A stretch of DNA of 64,000 nucleotides from a virus: IMG/VR virus record IMGVR_UViG_3300042868_005134, positions 124,001 to 188,000 of that record. One strand, written 5' to 3'. Shown one piece after another: positions 1-6,968 of the stretch (within the stretch, counting starts at the first letter, position 1; each line of letters begins with the position of its first letter). Made by a program: the position numbers and the translations under genes. The notes beneath the pieces are model-generated. The model was not told the origin of the DNA. It made no database searches and worked only from the letters and a program-made list of their open reading frames with translations.

Positions 1-321
1 ATTAATAGGTTGGTATTCTATTTTATTTTGTACAACTTTTTTCCTGTTATACTGATTTAGTGTTTCAGTTTGTATAGTAAACTTAGGAAGATCACATTTC
101 TTTACCAGCATATTGATTTCGTTTCTATGCTGATAGGTAAAGTTTAAACTTTTTAATGCGTTGGTATTGATGTTAAACACCACATGAAATAAAAACTTTT
201 GCTTAGGAGCAAGTCTTAAATCACTGTCTACATGGAGCCGTGAAGCATGTTGAAAATCTCCCACATTTCCGCGGGGATTAGTTGCACCACTTACAAATTG
301 ATTCCAGGCTTTGCTTGTCAT
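1..321 (-). CDS. Second tail-tube-like virion protein (C-terminus cut by window edge)
   Basis: I read 107 codons in from an ATG at 321; the gene runs off the left edge. The N-terminus MTSKAWNQFVSGATNPRG, followed by HASRLHVDSDLRLAPK and the block VKKCDLPKF...LNQYNRKKVVQ, resembles the gp19-like tube proteins of marine T4-like phages. They belong to the T4 gp19 tube fold, which also includes the gp48 and gp54 tube initiators. It is therefore probably a structural protein of the tail tube or its ends, and distinct from the gp19 encoded just upstream. A terminator separates it from gp19, and it has its own late-promoter motif 5 nt before the ATG with no Shine-Dalgarno sequence. The exact tube role (tube, initiator or terminator) cannot be decided from this fragment. 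Confidence 0.75.
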   Translation of the reverse strand, partial: MTSKAWNQFVSGATNPRGNVGDFQHASRLHVDSDLRLAPKQKFLFHVVFNINTNALKSLNFTYQHRNEINMLVKKCDLPKFTIQTETLNQYNRKKVVQNKIEYQPIN

Positions 322-326
322 GTAAT

Positions 327-334
327 TATTTATC
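327..334 (-). promoter_or_regulatory. Late promoter motif GATAAATA
   Basis: On the minus strand GATAAATA differs from the T4 late consensus TATAAATA only at the first base. Five bases separate it from the ATG at 321, so a transcript starting at the usual distance would have almost no leader. No Shine-Dalgarno sequence is present. Role inferred from the motif and position. Confidence 0.6.
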
Positions 335-370
335 GACTACAGAAAACTACGTAGTTAATGAAAAGTCGTA

Positions 371-395
371 AAAAAAGGCTGCTGCCAGCCTTTTT
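371..395 (-). terminator. Intrinsic terminator after gp19
   Basis: Inverted repeat AAAAAGGCTG / CAGCCTTTTT with a 4-nt loop, flanked by A and T runs. It lies 8 bp past the gp19 stop codon and would end the sheath-tube transcript. The symmetric A/T runs could let it act in both directions. Confidence 0.85.
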
Positions 396-402
396 ATTTT
401 GA

Positions 403-1041
403 TTAAGTTCGGCCTGGGCCGGTAATCATTGACGATGCTGCTACACTTCGGCCAAGGCCTGTAGTGATACCAACACCTGCGCCGCCACCTACCTGACTTG
501 CGTTATCATACTTGATGGTCATGGTGATAGTAACTGCTTCGTTAGCACTGTAAGCTAAGTTGTTATAGTTAACGTTTTCTAGATAGCAACCGTATAGTTC
601 CCATGTTTCTAACACTGTCGGAGCATTGTTGCCGTTGCCGCCGTCTAAGATTTCGTATTTGGTTGTAAACTTATAGTCGATACCAGCTGCTGCAGAACTC
701 ATTTCTAAGAAGTCGAATTGTTTCTGTAGTTGCTCGCCTACTAGTTTGCTTACGCTACCGTCTACAGAATCGCGAACGTTTAAAGCCACTGCTGTCCAGC
801 TGTGTCTGCCTGCTAGATAGACTCTGCTGTTGTAAGTAGGGACTTCAATTGCTTCGAATGCCACTGTTGGTCTTGCGATATCGATAACTTGTTTAGTTAG
901 TTCAGTTGCTTGTCCTCCTGTAACGCCAAAACCAATCAAAGTAACTCTAAAGCGATACTTTAACTTTGGCATCAACAAGCCCTGTGAACCAGCTCCACTT
1001 TCTAGTGGAACTGTAAAGTTGTTTAATGATGAAATTGCCAT
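403..1041 (-). CDS. 19: Tail tube protein gp19
   Basis: At 212 residues it is somewhat longer than T4 gp19 (163). It forms the stacked hexameric inner tube of the contractile tail, through which DNA passes. The N-terminal MPKLKYRFRVTLIGFG strand and the later WELYGCYLENVNYNNLAYSA and TITMTIKYDNA segments match the tube fold. The C-terminus is Gly/Ala rich (GGGAGVGITTGLGRS). It starts 28 bp after the sheath gene, with AAGGAAA upstream of the ATG, and a terminator follows at 371-395. Sheath then tube is the standard T4 order. No late promoter is visible directly before it, so it is probably read from the sheath promoter. Confidence 0.9.
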   Translation of the reverse strand: MAISSLNNFTVPLESGAGSQGLLMPKLKYRFRVTLIGFGVTGGQATELTKQVIDIARPTVAFEAIEVPTYNSRVYLAGRHSWTAVALNVRDSVDGSVSKLVGEQLQKQFDFLEMSSAAAGIDYKFTTKYEILDGGNGNNAPTVLETWELYGCYLENVNYNNLAYSANEAVTITMTIKYDNASQVGGGAGVGITTGLGRSVAASSMITGPGRT

Positions 1042-1069
1042 TTTGTATGTTTCCTTTTATAATTTAGGA

Positions 1070-4000
1070 TTAACCTAACGCAGCGATTTCACCAGTATTC
1101 TTCAAGCGTAGTGGAATAAAGATAAATTCCACAGCCTTGACTGGTTCAATAGCAATGTCTAAGTATAATTCATTTCTATCAATTCTTGCTGGCGTATTGT
1201 TACTTTCGTCGCATACAACAATGTAGTCATACAACGCACGTTGTCCTACAAGTTCTAGCATTAAACTTTCTGCTGCAGATTTGATCTGATCTCTAGTGAT
1301 TTTATCATTAGGTTCAAAGATATATGGTTTAGCCAAAGCACTTAGTTGTCTACGTAAGTAAATTACCAAGCGAGCTACGTTGATACGATCCAATGCACTT
1401 GCTGCCTTGGCGCGGGTCTTTTGTCCGTAGTTAACCAAGCCGGTTCCTGTTAGGAATGTGATTGGATTAATCTTAGCTTCGTACAATGTATCACGTTGTC
1501 CGTTGTTTAGAGCAACACTGTCAAATTCACCTTCGCTAGTAACATAACCAACTGCAGTTGCGTTAGTAATACCACCACGTCGCACACCTGCTGGAGCAAA
1601 CCAAGGATAAGCCACTTGGTCATTCAACGCAATAGTACGTAAAATCATGTGACTTGGAGGAACAACAACATTGTTACCAAAGTTATCGCTTGTGAAGCCC
1701 CATGGATAGAACATACCCATGTATTCGTCGTAGCTGACGCCGCCTAGGTCGTTGTCTTCTAGTGCCAAACGTTGATTTGTACCCCATGCTAGCAAACTGG
1801 TTGCGTCAGGTGTTAAACGAGCCGGAGTATCACCTACCACAAATGCTGTCAAGCCTCTGTCGTAGTTTAATGTGACCAATTCGCCAATTAGTTCTGGATA
1901 ACCAGGGCAAGCTAACAAGTTAAACACACGACTTTCTTCATCGCGAATTTCTTGATTGCTGTTCACTGTTGCTTGAATAGCACGTACAACAACTTTACGC
2001 TGTGCCTTACGGCCAAATGTACCAGATCCGTCGTCTTGATTGCTGCTCACTGTTACCCAACGATGTGGATAGTAAAGAGCCATGCTGGCGTCGTTCATAC
2101 GAACATTATCAGCATCAACATCGATATAATTTTGTCTAAATTCTTTTACGTTAAAACCACTTCTACGTGTGTTCCATAGCAACATACCTTTTGGATATAG
2201 TGCTGGATCTGGAGCATCAAAGTCTAAGAAATCGCTCGATAACAATTCTTCGATAGTTGCTGGTTCGTCACTGGTTGCGCCTGCTGTGTTGTAGCGAGCA
2301 TCAGCAAACAACATACCGTCTTCAGTACTTTGGTCTGACTTGTCTACCAAGAACCACTTTAATAAATCTTTATTAAATCGATACACTGTTCCCCAGTTTT
2401 CAGTATCGCTGCTGTCAACCCATAAGTCGCCAGTCTCTAACGGTGAACCGTCAATCTGTGTTTCTGGCTTGGTAGCACTTACAAGCGGTCCAGTTGGGTC
2501 TGTTAGTGGTAATTCATTTAGGTATCCCACCCAATCGTTTCCGTCGTGAATCATAATATCCACTTCGTCAACAACACTGCTATACCATAATGTACCGTTT
2601 GCTGTTAAACTTGTTGGAGGATTACTGTTGGCAGAATAAGTCAATGGTTCCCATAAGCTGGCAACATGATCATGATCCCCATCAGGATCTAAATATAAAT
2701 TAAGAGTACCATTACCTGTGCTTGGCACATATTCTGCAAATCCAAGTGCTGCCAATGGGCCGTTTGTACCATCTAACAAGTGAATATCACCGCCTTCTTC
2801 GTGAACAATTTGTAATCTATTCTGACTGTCAACACTGGCTTCAATAGGAGAACCTGATGGTAATAGTGTATTAATAGCAGTGGCCACAGTTGCGGCATTA
2901 GCCACAGCAGGTGTTGCGATAGTAAAACTGATAGTAGCATCATTAGTTAGTGCGGCTGATCCTTGTTCTGTGTAAGCAATGTCAAAAGTATAACTTGTGC
3001 TTTCTCCGCTTACAACAAATGTTAAGTCATTAGCTGGAGTGGCGCCGCCAAGGGCAGTACCTAAAATCTTCAGCGTATTACCTGATTGATAGCCTGTGCC
3101 GCCAGTTGTTATTGCAACTGTTGTATTTGTACTAGAGTATGTGGTTAATACACCCGTTTTAGTAACAGTGGCTATTGCGCTTGCGCCTGTGCCTGTAACC
3201 GTGGCAACTGCTACTGCTGTGTATGTAGCGGCAGCGGACACACTAGTTCCAGCAAGGGTAGTTACCGCAGTTAATACTCCAGCATCGCCAGCAAATGTGC
3301 TTGCTGTCACTTTGCTAGATTTAATAGCTGTAGGAGCAGCACTTTTTCTACGATAGATAGCAAAGTCTGCTTGTTGCGGACTTGTTTCAGTGGTGTTATA
3401 TTTTACATACAATTGACCAGCTGCTAAGTTTGCGCCGCCGCCTGATTTATCTAGCTTGTACAAAGCTGTTGTTGGGTCCGAATACAATGGAGCATCAATT
3501 TGTTCAAATAGTTGTGTTGTGCTATTGTAACGTTTTGCTCTCCAACGTGCGCCTAAATTAGGTTCTGTTGTTTTAATCCACACACTTCCTGTAGGAGCAT
3601 TTAAATCTCCAGTCTTCCATTGAGGAACGCTGGTGTGAGGCGCCATTGATAATAACACTGTGTTAGTCCAGCTATCGTCCCATGCTGTTGTCCCAACTTG
3701 TACCCATGTACCACTGCTATTTCTATACCATACAGTCATTGGGTGAATTGTGGTTAAATCTGGTTCTGTAACATCGTCGCCTACTGCTACAACAGCATAA
3801 CTGCCATTCTTGCCAACACTGCTAACAGGGCCGCCTGTTAAAGCATTTACTTTGGTTGGATCTGTAATTACTAAAGGTATTTTGTTAGTGAATGTTTGGC
3901 CGCCTGTTACAGTGGCAGCATCTCCGTTCCACTCAAAGATACCCCAATTGGTGTTGTCAACATCTAACCAATAGGTTCCATTATTAGGTTCTGCTGCAGG

Positions 4001-4375
4001 AGCGCTGGCACTAGCATCTAGCTCGGCTAGATCTAAATCAGCACGTACTACATAAGCACGATTGCTAACACCTAATAGACTATATGCTGCCTGTAAGCCA
4101 TATTCATTCTGCTCTCCAGCATGAATTGGATTGTTGCTCGCATCTGTCTTGAATAACGGATCGCCAAAAGTATCTCCAAGATCTTTTTGACTTGTTAGAA
4201 GGTAAACTTTGCCTGCGTTGGCCTTTAGTGTACCTGGAGCAGTGCCGTCTCCTGCACTGTTACTTTTGTCTTGAGGAGAGGCAACCACAATCATTGGGAC
4301 TGTGCCGGGCTCCGCTGGTGTATAAAATGATTCGTCAATTACTTTGACTTCTACGCCTGGTGAACTTAATGCCAT
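1070..4375 (-). CDS. 18: Tail sheath protein gp18, enlarged
   Basis: Contractile sheath subunit of 1,101 residues against 659 in T4. The N-terminal MALSSPGVEVKVIDES handle and the C-terminal domain (NVARLVIYLRRQLSALAKPYIFEPND ending AVEFIFIPLRLKNTGE) are typical of the sheath family. The extra length is mostly in the middle: residues about 345-560 are Ala/Thr/Val rich and include a GTGYQSGNTLKI segment like the small beta modules of the phage's fibre proteins. These additions probably decorate the outer sheath surface. Shine-Dalgarno AGGAGA and a late-promoter motif lie upstream. The gene is followed by gp19 after 28 bp. Confidence 0.92.
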   Translation of the reverse strand: MALSSPGVEVKVIDESFYTPAEPGTVPMIVVASPQDKSNSAGDGTAPGTLKANAGKVYLLTSQKDLGDTFGDPLFKTDASNNPIHAGEQNEYGLQAAYSLLGVSNRAYVVRADLDLAELDASASAPAAEPNNGTYWLDVDNTNWGIFEWNGDAATVTGGQTFTNKIPLVITDPTKVNALTGGPVSSVGKNGSYAVVAVGDDVTEPDLTTIHPMTVWYRNSSGTWVQVGTTAWDDSWTNTVLLSMAPHTSVPQWKTGDLNAPTGSVWIKTTEPNLGARWRAKRYNSTTQLFEQIDAPLYSDPTTALYKLDKSGGGANLAAGQLYVKYNTTETSPQQADFAIYRRKSAAPTAIKSSKVTASTFAGDAGVLTAVTTLAGTSVSAAATYTAVAVATVTGTGASAIATVTKTGVLTTYSSTNTTVAITTGGTGYQSGNTLKILGTALGGATPANDLTFVVSGESTSYTFDIAYTEQGSAALTNDATISFTIATPAVANAATVATAINTLLPSGSPIEASVDSQNRLQIVHEEGGDIHLLDGTNGPLAALGFAEYVPSTGNGTLNLYLDPDGDHDHVASLWEPLTYSANSNPPTSLTANGTLWYSSVVDEVDIMIHDGNDWVGYLNELPLTDPTGPLVSATKPETQIDGSPLETGDLWVDSSDTENWGTVYRFNKDLLKWFLVDKSDQSTEDGMLFADARYNTAGATSDEPATIEELLSSDFLDFDAPDPALYPKGMLLWNTRRSGFNVKEFRQNYIDVDADNVRMNDASMALYYPHRWVTVSSNQDDGSGTFGRKAQRKVVVRAIQATVNSNQEIRDEESRVFNLLACPGYPELIGELVTLNYDRGLTAFVVGDTPARLTPDATSLLAWGTNQRLALEDNDLGGVSYDEYMGMFYPWGFTSDNFGNNVVVPPSHMILRTIALNDQVAYPWFAPAGVRRGGITNATAVGYVTSEGEFDSVALNNGQRDTLYEAKINPITFLTGTGLVNYGQKTRAKAASALDRINVARLVIYLRRQLSALAKPYIFEPNDKITRDQIKSAAESLMLELVGQRALYDYIVVCDESNNTPARIDRNELYLDIAIEPVKAVEFIFIPLRLKNTGEIAALG

Positions 4376-4408
4376 ATCAGCTTCTCCTAAGGGTTCTTGT
4401 TCTAAATG

Positions 4409-4416
4409 TATTTAGT
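4409..4416 (-). promoter_or_regulatory. Late promoter motif for sheath-tube operon
   Basis: ACTAAATA on the minus strand, about 33 bp before the gp18 start and upstream of its AGGAGA site. It has the TAAATA core of the T4 late promoter. Placement gives a normal leader. Inferred. Confidence 0.5.
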
Positions 4417-4472
4417 GTATTTTGGCAAAATCTTACGCTAATACACCACTGAAAAGGGAAAGAAAAGGTGCG

Positions 4473-4480
4473 TATAAATA
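4473..4480 (+). promoter_or_regulatory. Late promoter TATAAATA before HNH gene
   Basis: An exact match to the T4 late promoter consensus, ending 4 bp before the ATG at 4485. There is no Shine-Dalgarno sequence between motif and start. If it is used, the message would be leaderless or nearly so. Confidence 0.6.
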
Positions 4481-4484
4481 CAAT

Positions 4485-4823
4485 ATGTCAAGACCGTTAT
4501 GTATTTGTGGATATAGACCAGCTGCCGTTAACTATGTTAAGAACGGTCGCACTTACTATCGTAAGAAATGCGAAAGCTGTCTAGCGGGCGGAGTAGGGCA
4601 TGGCATCCCTAAATGGTATTTGGATGGCTACCGAATGAAAAATGTCTGCGATAAGTGTGGCTTTAAAAGCAAACACAGTGAACAGTTTAACGTCTTTCAC
4701 GTGGATGGAAATCTCAATAACAGCAGGCCATTGAATCTAAAAACTGTTTGTGCCAACTGTCAGCGTACTCTAGCCAAAGAAGGCGTTAAATGGTCGCAAG
4801 GTGGGCTTCAACCAGATTTTTAA
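4485..4823 (+). CDS. Small HNH endonuclease with zinc-binding cysteine pairs
   Basis: I chose the ATG at 4485 (112 residues, MSRPLCICGY) over an in-frame TTG 63 bp upstream that has no ribosome site. Four cysteine pairs are visible: CICG, CESC, CDKC and CANC. The block FHVDGNLNNSRPLNLKTVC followed by CANCQ matches the HNH core (H, then D-G-N-xx-N, then N-L and CxxC). Such small free-standing HNH proteins are common in T4-like phages, often as homing endonucleases. It sits alone on the plus strand between the divergent sheath operon and dNMP kinase, and its last 38 bp overlap the kinase gene tail to tail. Substrate unknown. Confidence 0.75.
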   Translation: MSRPLCICGYRPAAVNYVKNGRTYYRKKCESCLAGGVGHGIPKWYLDGYRMKNVCDKCGFKSKHSEQFNVFHVDGNLNNSRPLNLKTVCANCQRTLAKEGVKWSQGGLQPDF

Positions 4824-5433
4824 TTTGAGAGAACAAGTCGTCTATTGTTCCGTTGTTATCGATTTCTAAGTCAATGCCACGGCCAATCCAGGCAGTTTCG
4901 CTAGCGTGGATTCCTAATCGTTCCATTCGCACTTTACTAATAGACCAGCTCATATTACTATGACCTTGGTTAACGTTCCACGCATCTTGATACCATTCAG
5001 GATCACTGCCGCGTACTACACGCACCACTTGTCCGCCTGCGTTCTTGATGGCGGTAATTTCATTAGGGAATCTTACATCGCTGATAACAATGTTATCCTT
5101 AGTTTTACGCATCTTATTTTCCAAGCTGGCAATCCAGATGTCATCGTGAAACCCGTTGCGGCAAACTTCTGTGCCCCATTGTTGTAAGATCCATCTAGGA
5201 GTTAGAGTGGGCTTGTTTAAGCGTTCTGCCCACCAAGGGTCAACTTGTTCGCGCCATTCACGAGCTTCTTTGGTACGACCTTCTAGTAGTGTTCTGTCCC
5301 ATCCGAACACTGCAGCAACAGCATCTTTAAGTGTGTTGGCAAAACTATCTCTTCTAAAACCATGAAAGTTTACCAAATAATCTGCGGCAGTATCTTTGCC
5401 CGAACCAATGAATCCCACGAAGCCTATAATCAT
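4786..5433 (-). CDS. 1: Deoxynucleoside monophosphate kinase (T4 gp1 type)
   Basis: 215 residues (T4 gp1 has 241). It phosphorylates dNMPs to dNDPs to feed phage DNA synthesis. The P-loop GFIGSGKDT is at residues 7-15 and is followed by the LID/NMP-binding region (WWAERLNKPTLTPRWILQQWGTE). The segment NIVISDVRFPNEITAI is a typical Walker-B-like strand of this kinase group. AGGAGA precedes the ATG. A sigma-70-like promoter lies just upstream, which fits an early gene placed among late genes. The 3' end overlaps the convergent HNH gene by 38 bp. Confidence 0.88.
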   Translation of the reverse strand: MIIGFVGFIGSGKDTAADYLVNFHGFRRDSFANTLKDAVAAVFGWDRTLLEGRTKEAREWREQVDPWWAERLNKPTLTPRWILQQWGTEVCRNGFHDDIWIASLENKMRKTKDNIVISDVRFPNEITAIKNAGGQVVRVVRGSDPEWYQDAWNVNQGHSNMSWSISKVRMERLGIHASETAWIGRGIDLEIDNNGTIDDLFSQIKNLVEAHLATI

Positions 5434-5456
5434 ACTATCTCCTGCTGATAGTATAT

Positions 5457-5485
5457 ATATTACAGGATTTTTACAATAAGGTCAA
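5457..5485 (-). promoter_or_regulatory. Putative sigma-70 early promoter for dNMP kinase
   Basis: On the minus strand TTGACC (5485-5480), a 17-bp spacer and TAATAT (5462-5457) lie about 25 bp before the kinase ATG. The -35 box matches 5 of 6 consensus bases, the -10 box only 4 of 6. The gap between the upstream small gene and the kinase is otherwise featureless. Inferred from the motif and from the early role of the gene. Confidence 0.45.
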
Positions 5486-5495
5486 TAGTGATTGA

Positions 5496-5873
5496 TTAAA
5501 CGCCGTACTTATTTCGTTTAGGTTTAGCAACTGTACTGATTTTGTTAACGCTATCTAATTCTAAACTGCGCATGTCTCCGTGATTTACATCATCGTAATC
5601 TGCGCCCACTGCTTTGGCGGCTTTTTTGAACATTTCGTTTTCAATTTCTGTATATGGGTGTACAGTTTTCCTTTTGCCATGCCAGCTTTTGGCATCAATG
5701 TCGGGTACAGTTTTGCCATCAGTAGCAGCCATGGCTTGGCCTAGTTTAAACGACACATAATCACTATTCATTTTTTCAGCATCGCCGTAAGTGCTTATAC
5801 CACGACTAGATTGACTGTGTCGCTTGGTAATTTTAGCCTGTTTAGCTTCTGAAATAATTTCTGTAACTTTCAT
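5496..5873 (-). CDS. Putative capsid-targeted internal protein (125 aa)
   Basis: I take the ATG at 5873, which overlaps the TGA of the gene before it (ATGA), rather than an in-frame ATG 12 bp upstream. The protein then begins MKVTEIISE-AKQAK. This resembles the T4 capsid-targeting sequence of internal proteins (MKTYQEFI-x-E), which gp21 cleaves after (L/I)xE; the predicted cut is after Glu9. The rest is hydrophilic and Lys-rich (AKITKRHSQSSRG ... KPKRNKYGV) with no domain I recognise. It shares its leader with the next gene upstream and with the 440-residue protein at 50604-51926. Packaging into the head is an inference from the N-terminus. Confidence 0.7.
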   Translation of the reverse strand: MKVTEIISEAKQAKITKRHSQSSRGISTYGDAEKMNSDYVSFKLGQAMAATDGKTVPDIDAKSWHGKRKTVHPYTEIENEMFKKAAKAVGADYDDVNHGDMRSLELDSVNKISTVAKPKRNKYGV

Positions 5874-6163
5874 TCGCAATTCCATTTACGCAAAGCAAGT
5901 GCCTTGCGAGTTGGTTCACCATTGGGCTTTTTCATTGGGCCGTCAACTCCGCCCATTCTAGCACAGAATGATTTACGGCGTTTAGCATCCTTACTGCCTG
6001 CTTTTAATTTACTAGGTTTAGTAGTTACTGCTGTTTGTAATTTGCTACCAGGATTTTCACGACGGTAGCTGGCAACGCCTTTGGCATTTAGGCCACCAGC
6101 TTTACTTTTACCTTCTTTTCTACGCCATGCGGCAGATTCTGAAATAATTTCACTAACTTTCAT
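5870..6163 (-). CDS. Putative capsid-targeted basic internal protein (97 aa)
   Basis: Begins MKVSEIISE-SAAWRRKEG, again a T4-like capsid-targeting leader with an IxSE site for the gp21 protease. The mature part would be strongly basic: many Lys/Arg, a conserved-looking CARMGGVDGPMKKPNG block and a C-terminal PTRKALALRKWNCE. Small proteins with this CARM...RKALALRKW ending occur in other T4-like phages, from memory and without known function. A basic protein packed with DNA is a plausible role. It starts 2 bp after the gp13 stop and overlaps the next gene by 4 bp, so it should be co-expressed late with neck protein gp13. Confidence 0.75.
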   Translation of the reverse strand: MKVSEIISESAAWRRKEGKSKAGGLNAKGVASYRRENPGSKLQTAVTTKPSKLKAGSKDAKRRKSFCARMGGVDGPMKKPNGEPTRKALALRKWNCE

Positions 6164-6165
6164 AA

Positions 6166-6930
6166 TTATCCAATCACAAATGTCATGGGCGTACCGCCCG
6201 ATACTAGCGTTTCAAGTTCTTTATCCAGTGCCGTAATTTCTTCTTTGCTGGCTGCTTTAAGGTCACTTCCGTTAAGTTGTGTGCCACCGCTTGGTCCAGC
6301 AATTTGAGCAAACTTGCTACGAGCTTCGCCTAGTATACCTTTACAAACTGCTAGACTATAATCTCTAATCCATTGCTTGGCATAAAGATCATTTATAAGG
6401 TTGTAATCAGGTCTGTAGTTGTGGCAACGAAGCATAAGTGTTTCACCGTCAACAAACGGTCTTTGTAATATTCTTAAGATATGACTTTGCTGAATCCACT
6501 GAAACTCAATATAGCTACCAAACATACGGCCAACCATTTCTTGATACTGCGCAAACATATCATAAGTGGCAATGCCGCCCATCATGGTGCTGTTTAACAA
6601 ATATGTGTTGGTATAAGCAAGGTTAAATGGTTCAAAGTTAGTGCCTGTGCCGCCACCTGTTCTAGATCCTAGCGTTCGTCTAAATACACTTTGTACAGCA
6701 ATGACTTCATCGGGTAATCTGTAATCGTTTCTGTCTTTTTCTAGCTCTAAAAACATATAACTTTCTTCAACGGCATTTGGGCTACGTTGTCTAAAGCGGT
6801 TGATAGTTTTTTCCAGGGCTGTTTCAAAGTGAATAGGGTCTAGTTCGACATCGATCATGCCATCAGCCAGCATAGTGCGGCAGTAATCGTATACTTTTTG
6901 TCTTTCAGCTTGTGGATTTGTTTCTGACAT
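6166..6930 (-). CDS. 13: Neck protein gp13
   Basis: 254 residues (T4 gp13 has 309). gp13 and gp14 form the neck that closes the filled head and connects it to the tail. The region HFETALEKTINRFRQRSPNAVEE, then YRLPDEVIAVQSVFRR, GTNFEPFNLAY, MFAQYQEMVGRMFG and KFAQIAGPSGGTQLNG is the pattern of gp13-type neck proteins of T4-like phages. GGGAGA lies before the ATG, and a late promoter half-site (AATAAATA) sits just upstream in a palindrome shared with gp14 on the other strand. Divergent gp13/gp14 keeps the two neck genes under one promoter region. The assignment rests on recalled family pattern, not a search. Confidence 0.75.
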   Translation of the reverse strand: MSETNPQAERQKVYDYCRTMLADGMIDVELDPIHFETALEKTINRFRQRSPNAVEESYMFLELEKDRNDYRLPDEVIAVQSVFRRTLGSRTGGGTGTNFEPFNLAYTNTYLLNSTMMGGIATYDMFAQYQEMVGRMFGSYIEFQWIQQSHILRILQRPFVDGETLMLRCHNYRPDYNLINDLYAKQWIRDYSLAVCKGILGEARSKFAQIAGPSGGTQLNGSDLKAASKEEITALDKELETLVSGGTPMTFVIG

Positions 6931-6943
6931 TTGGTTCTCCCAC

Positions 6944-6963
6944 TATATTTATTAATAAATATA
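6944..6963. promoter_or_regulatory. Palindromic divergent late promoters for gp13 and gp14
   Basis: TATATTTATTAATAAATATA is a perfect 20-bp palindrome. It provides AATAAATA on both strands back to back (6946-6953 minus, 6954-6961 plus). The minus copy is 15 bp before gp13 with a GGGAGA site between. The plus copy ends 7 bp before the gp14 ATG with no ribosome site. Confidence 0.6.
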
Positions 6964-6968
6964 CTACT

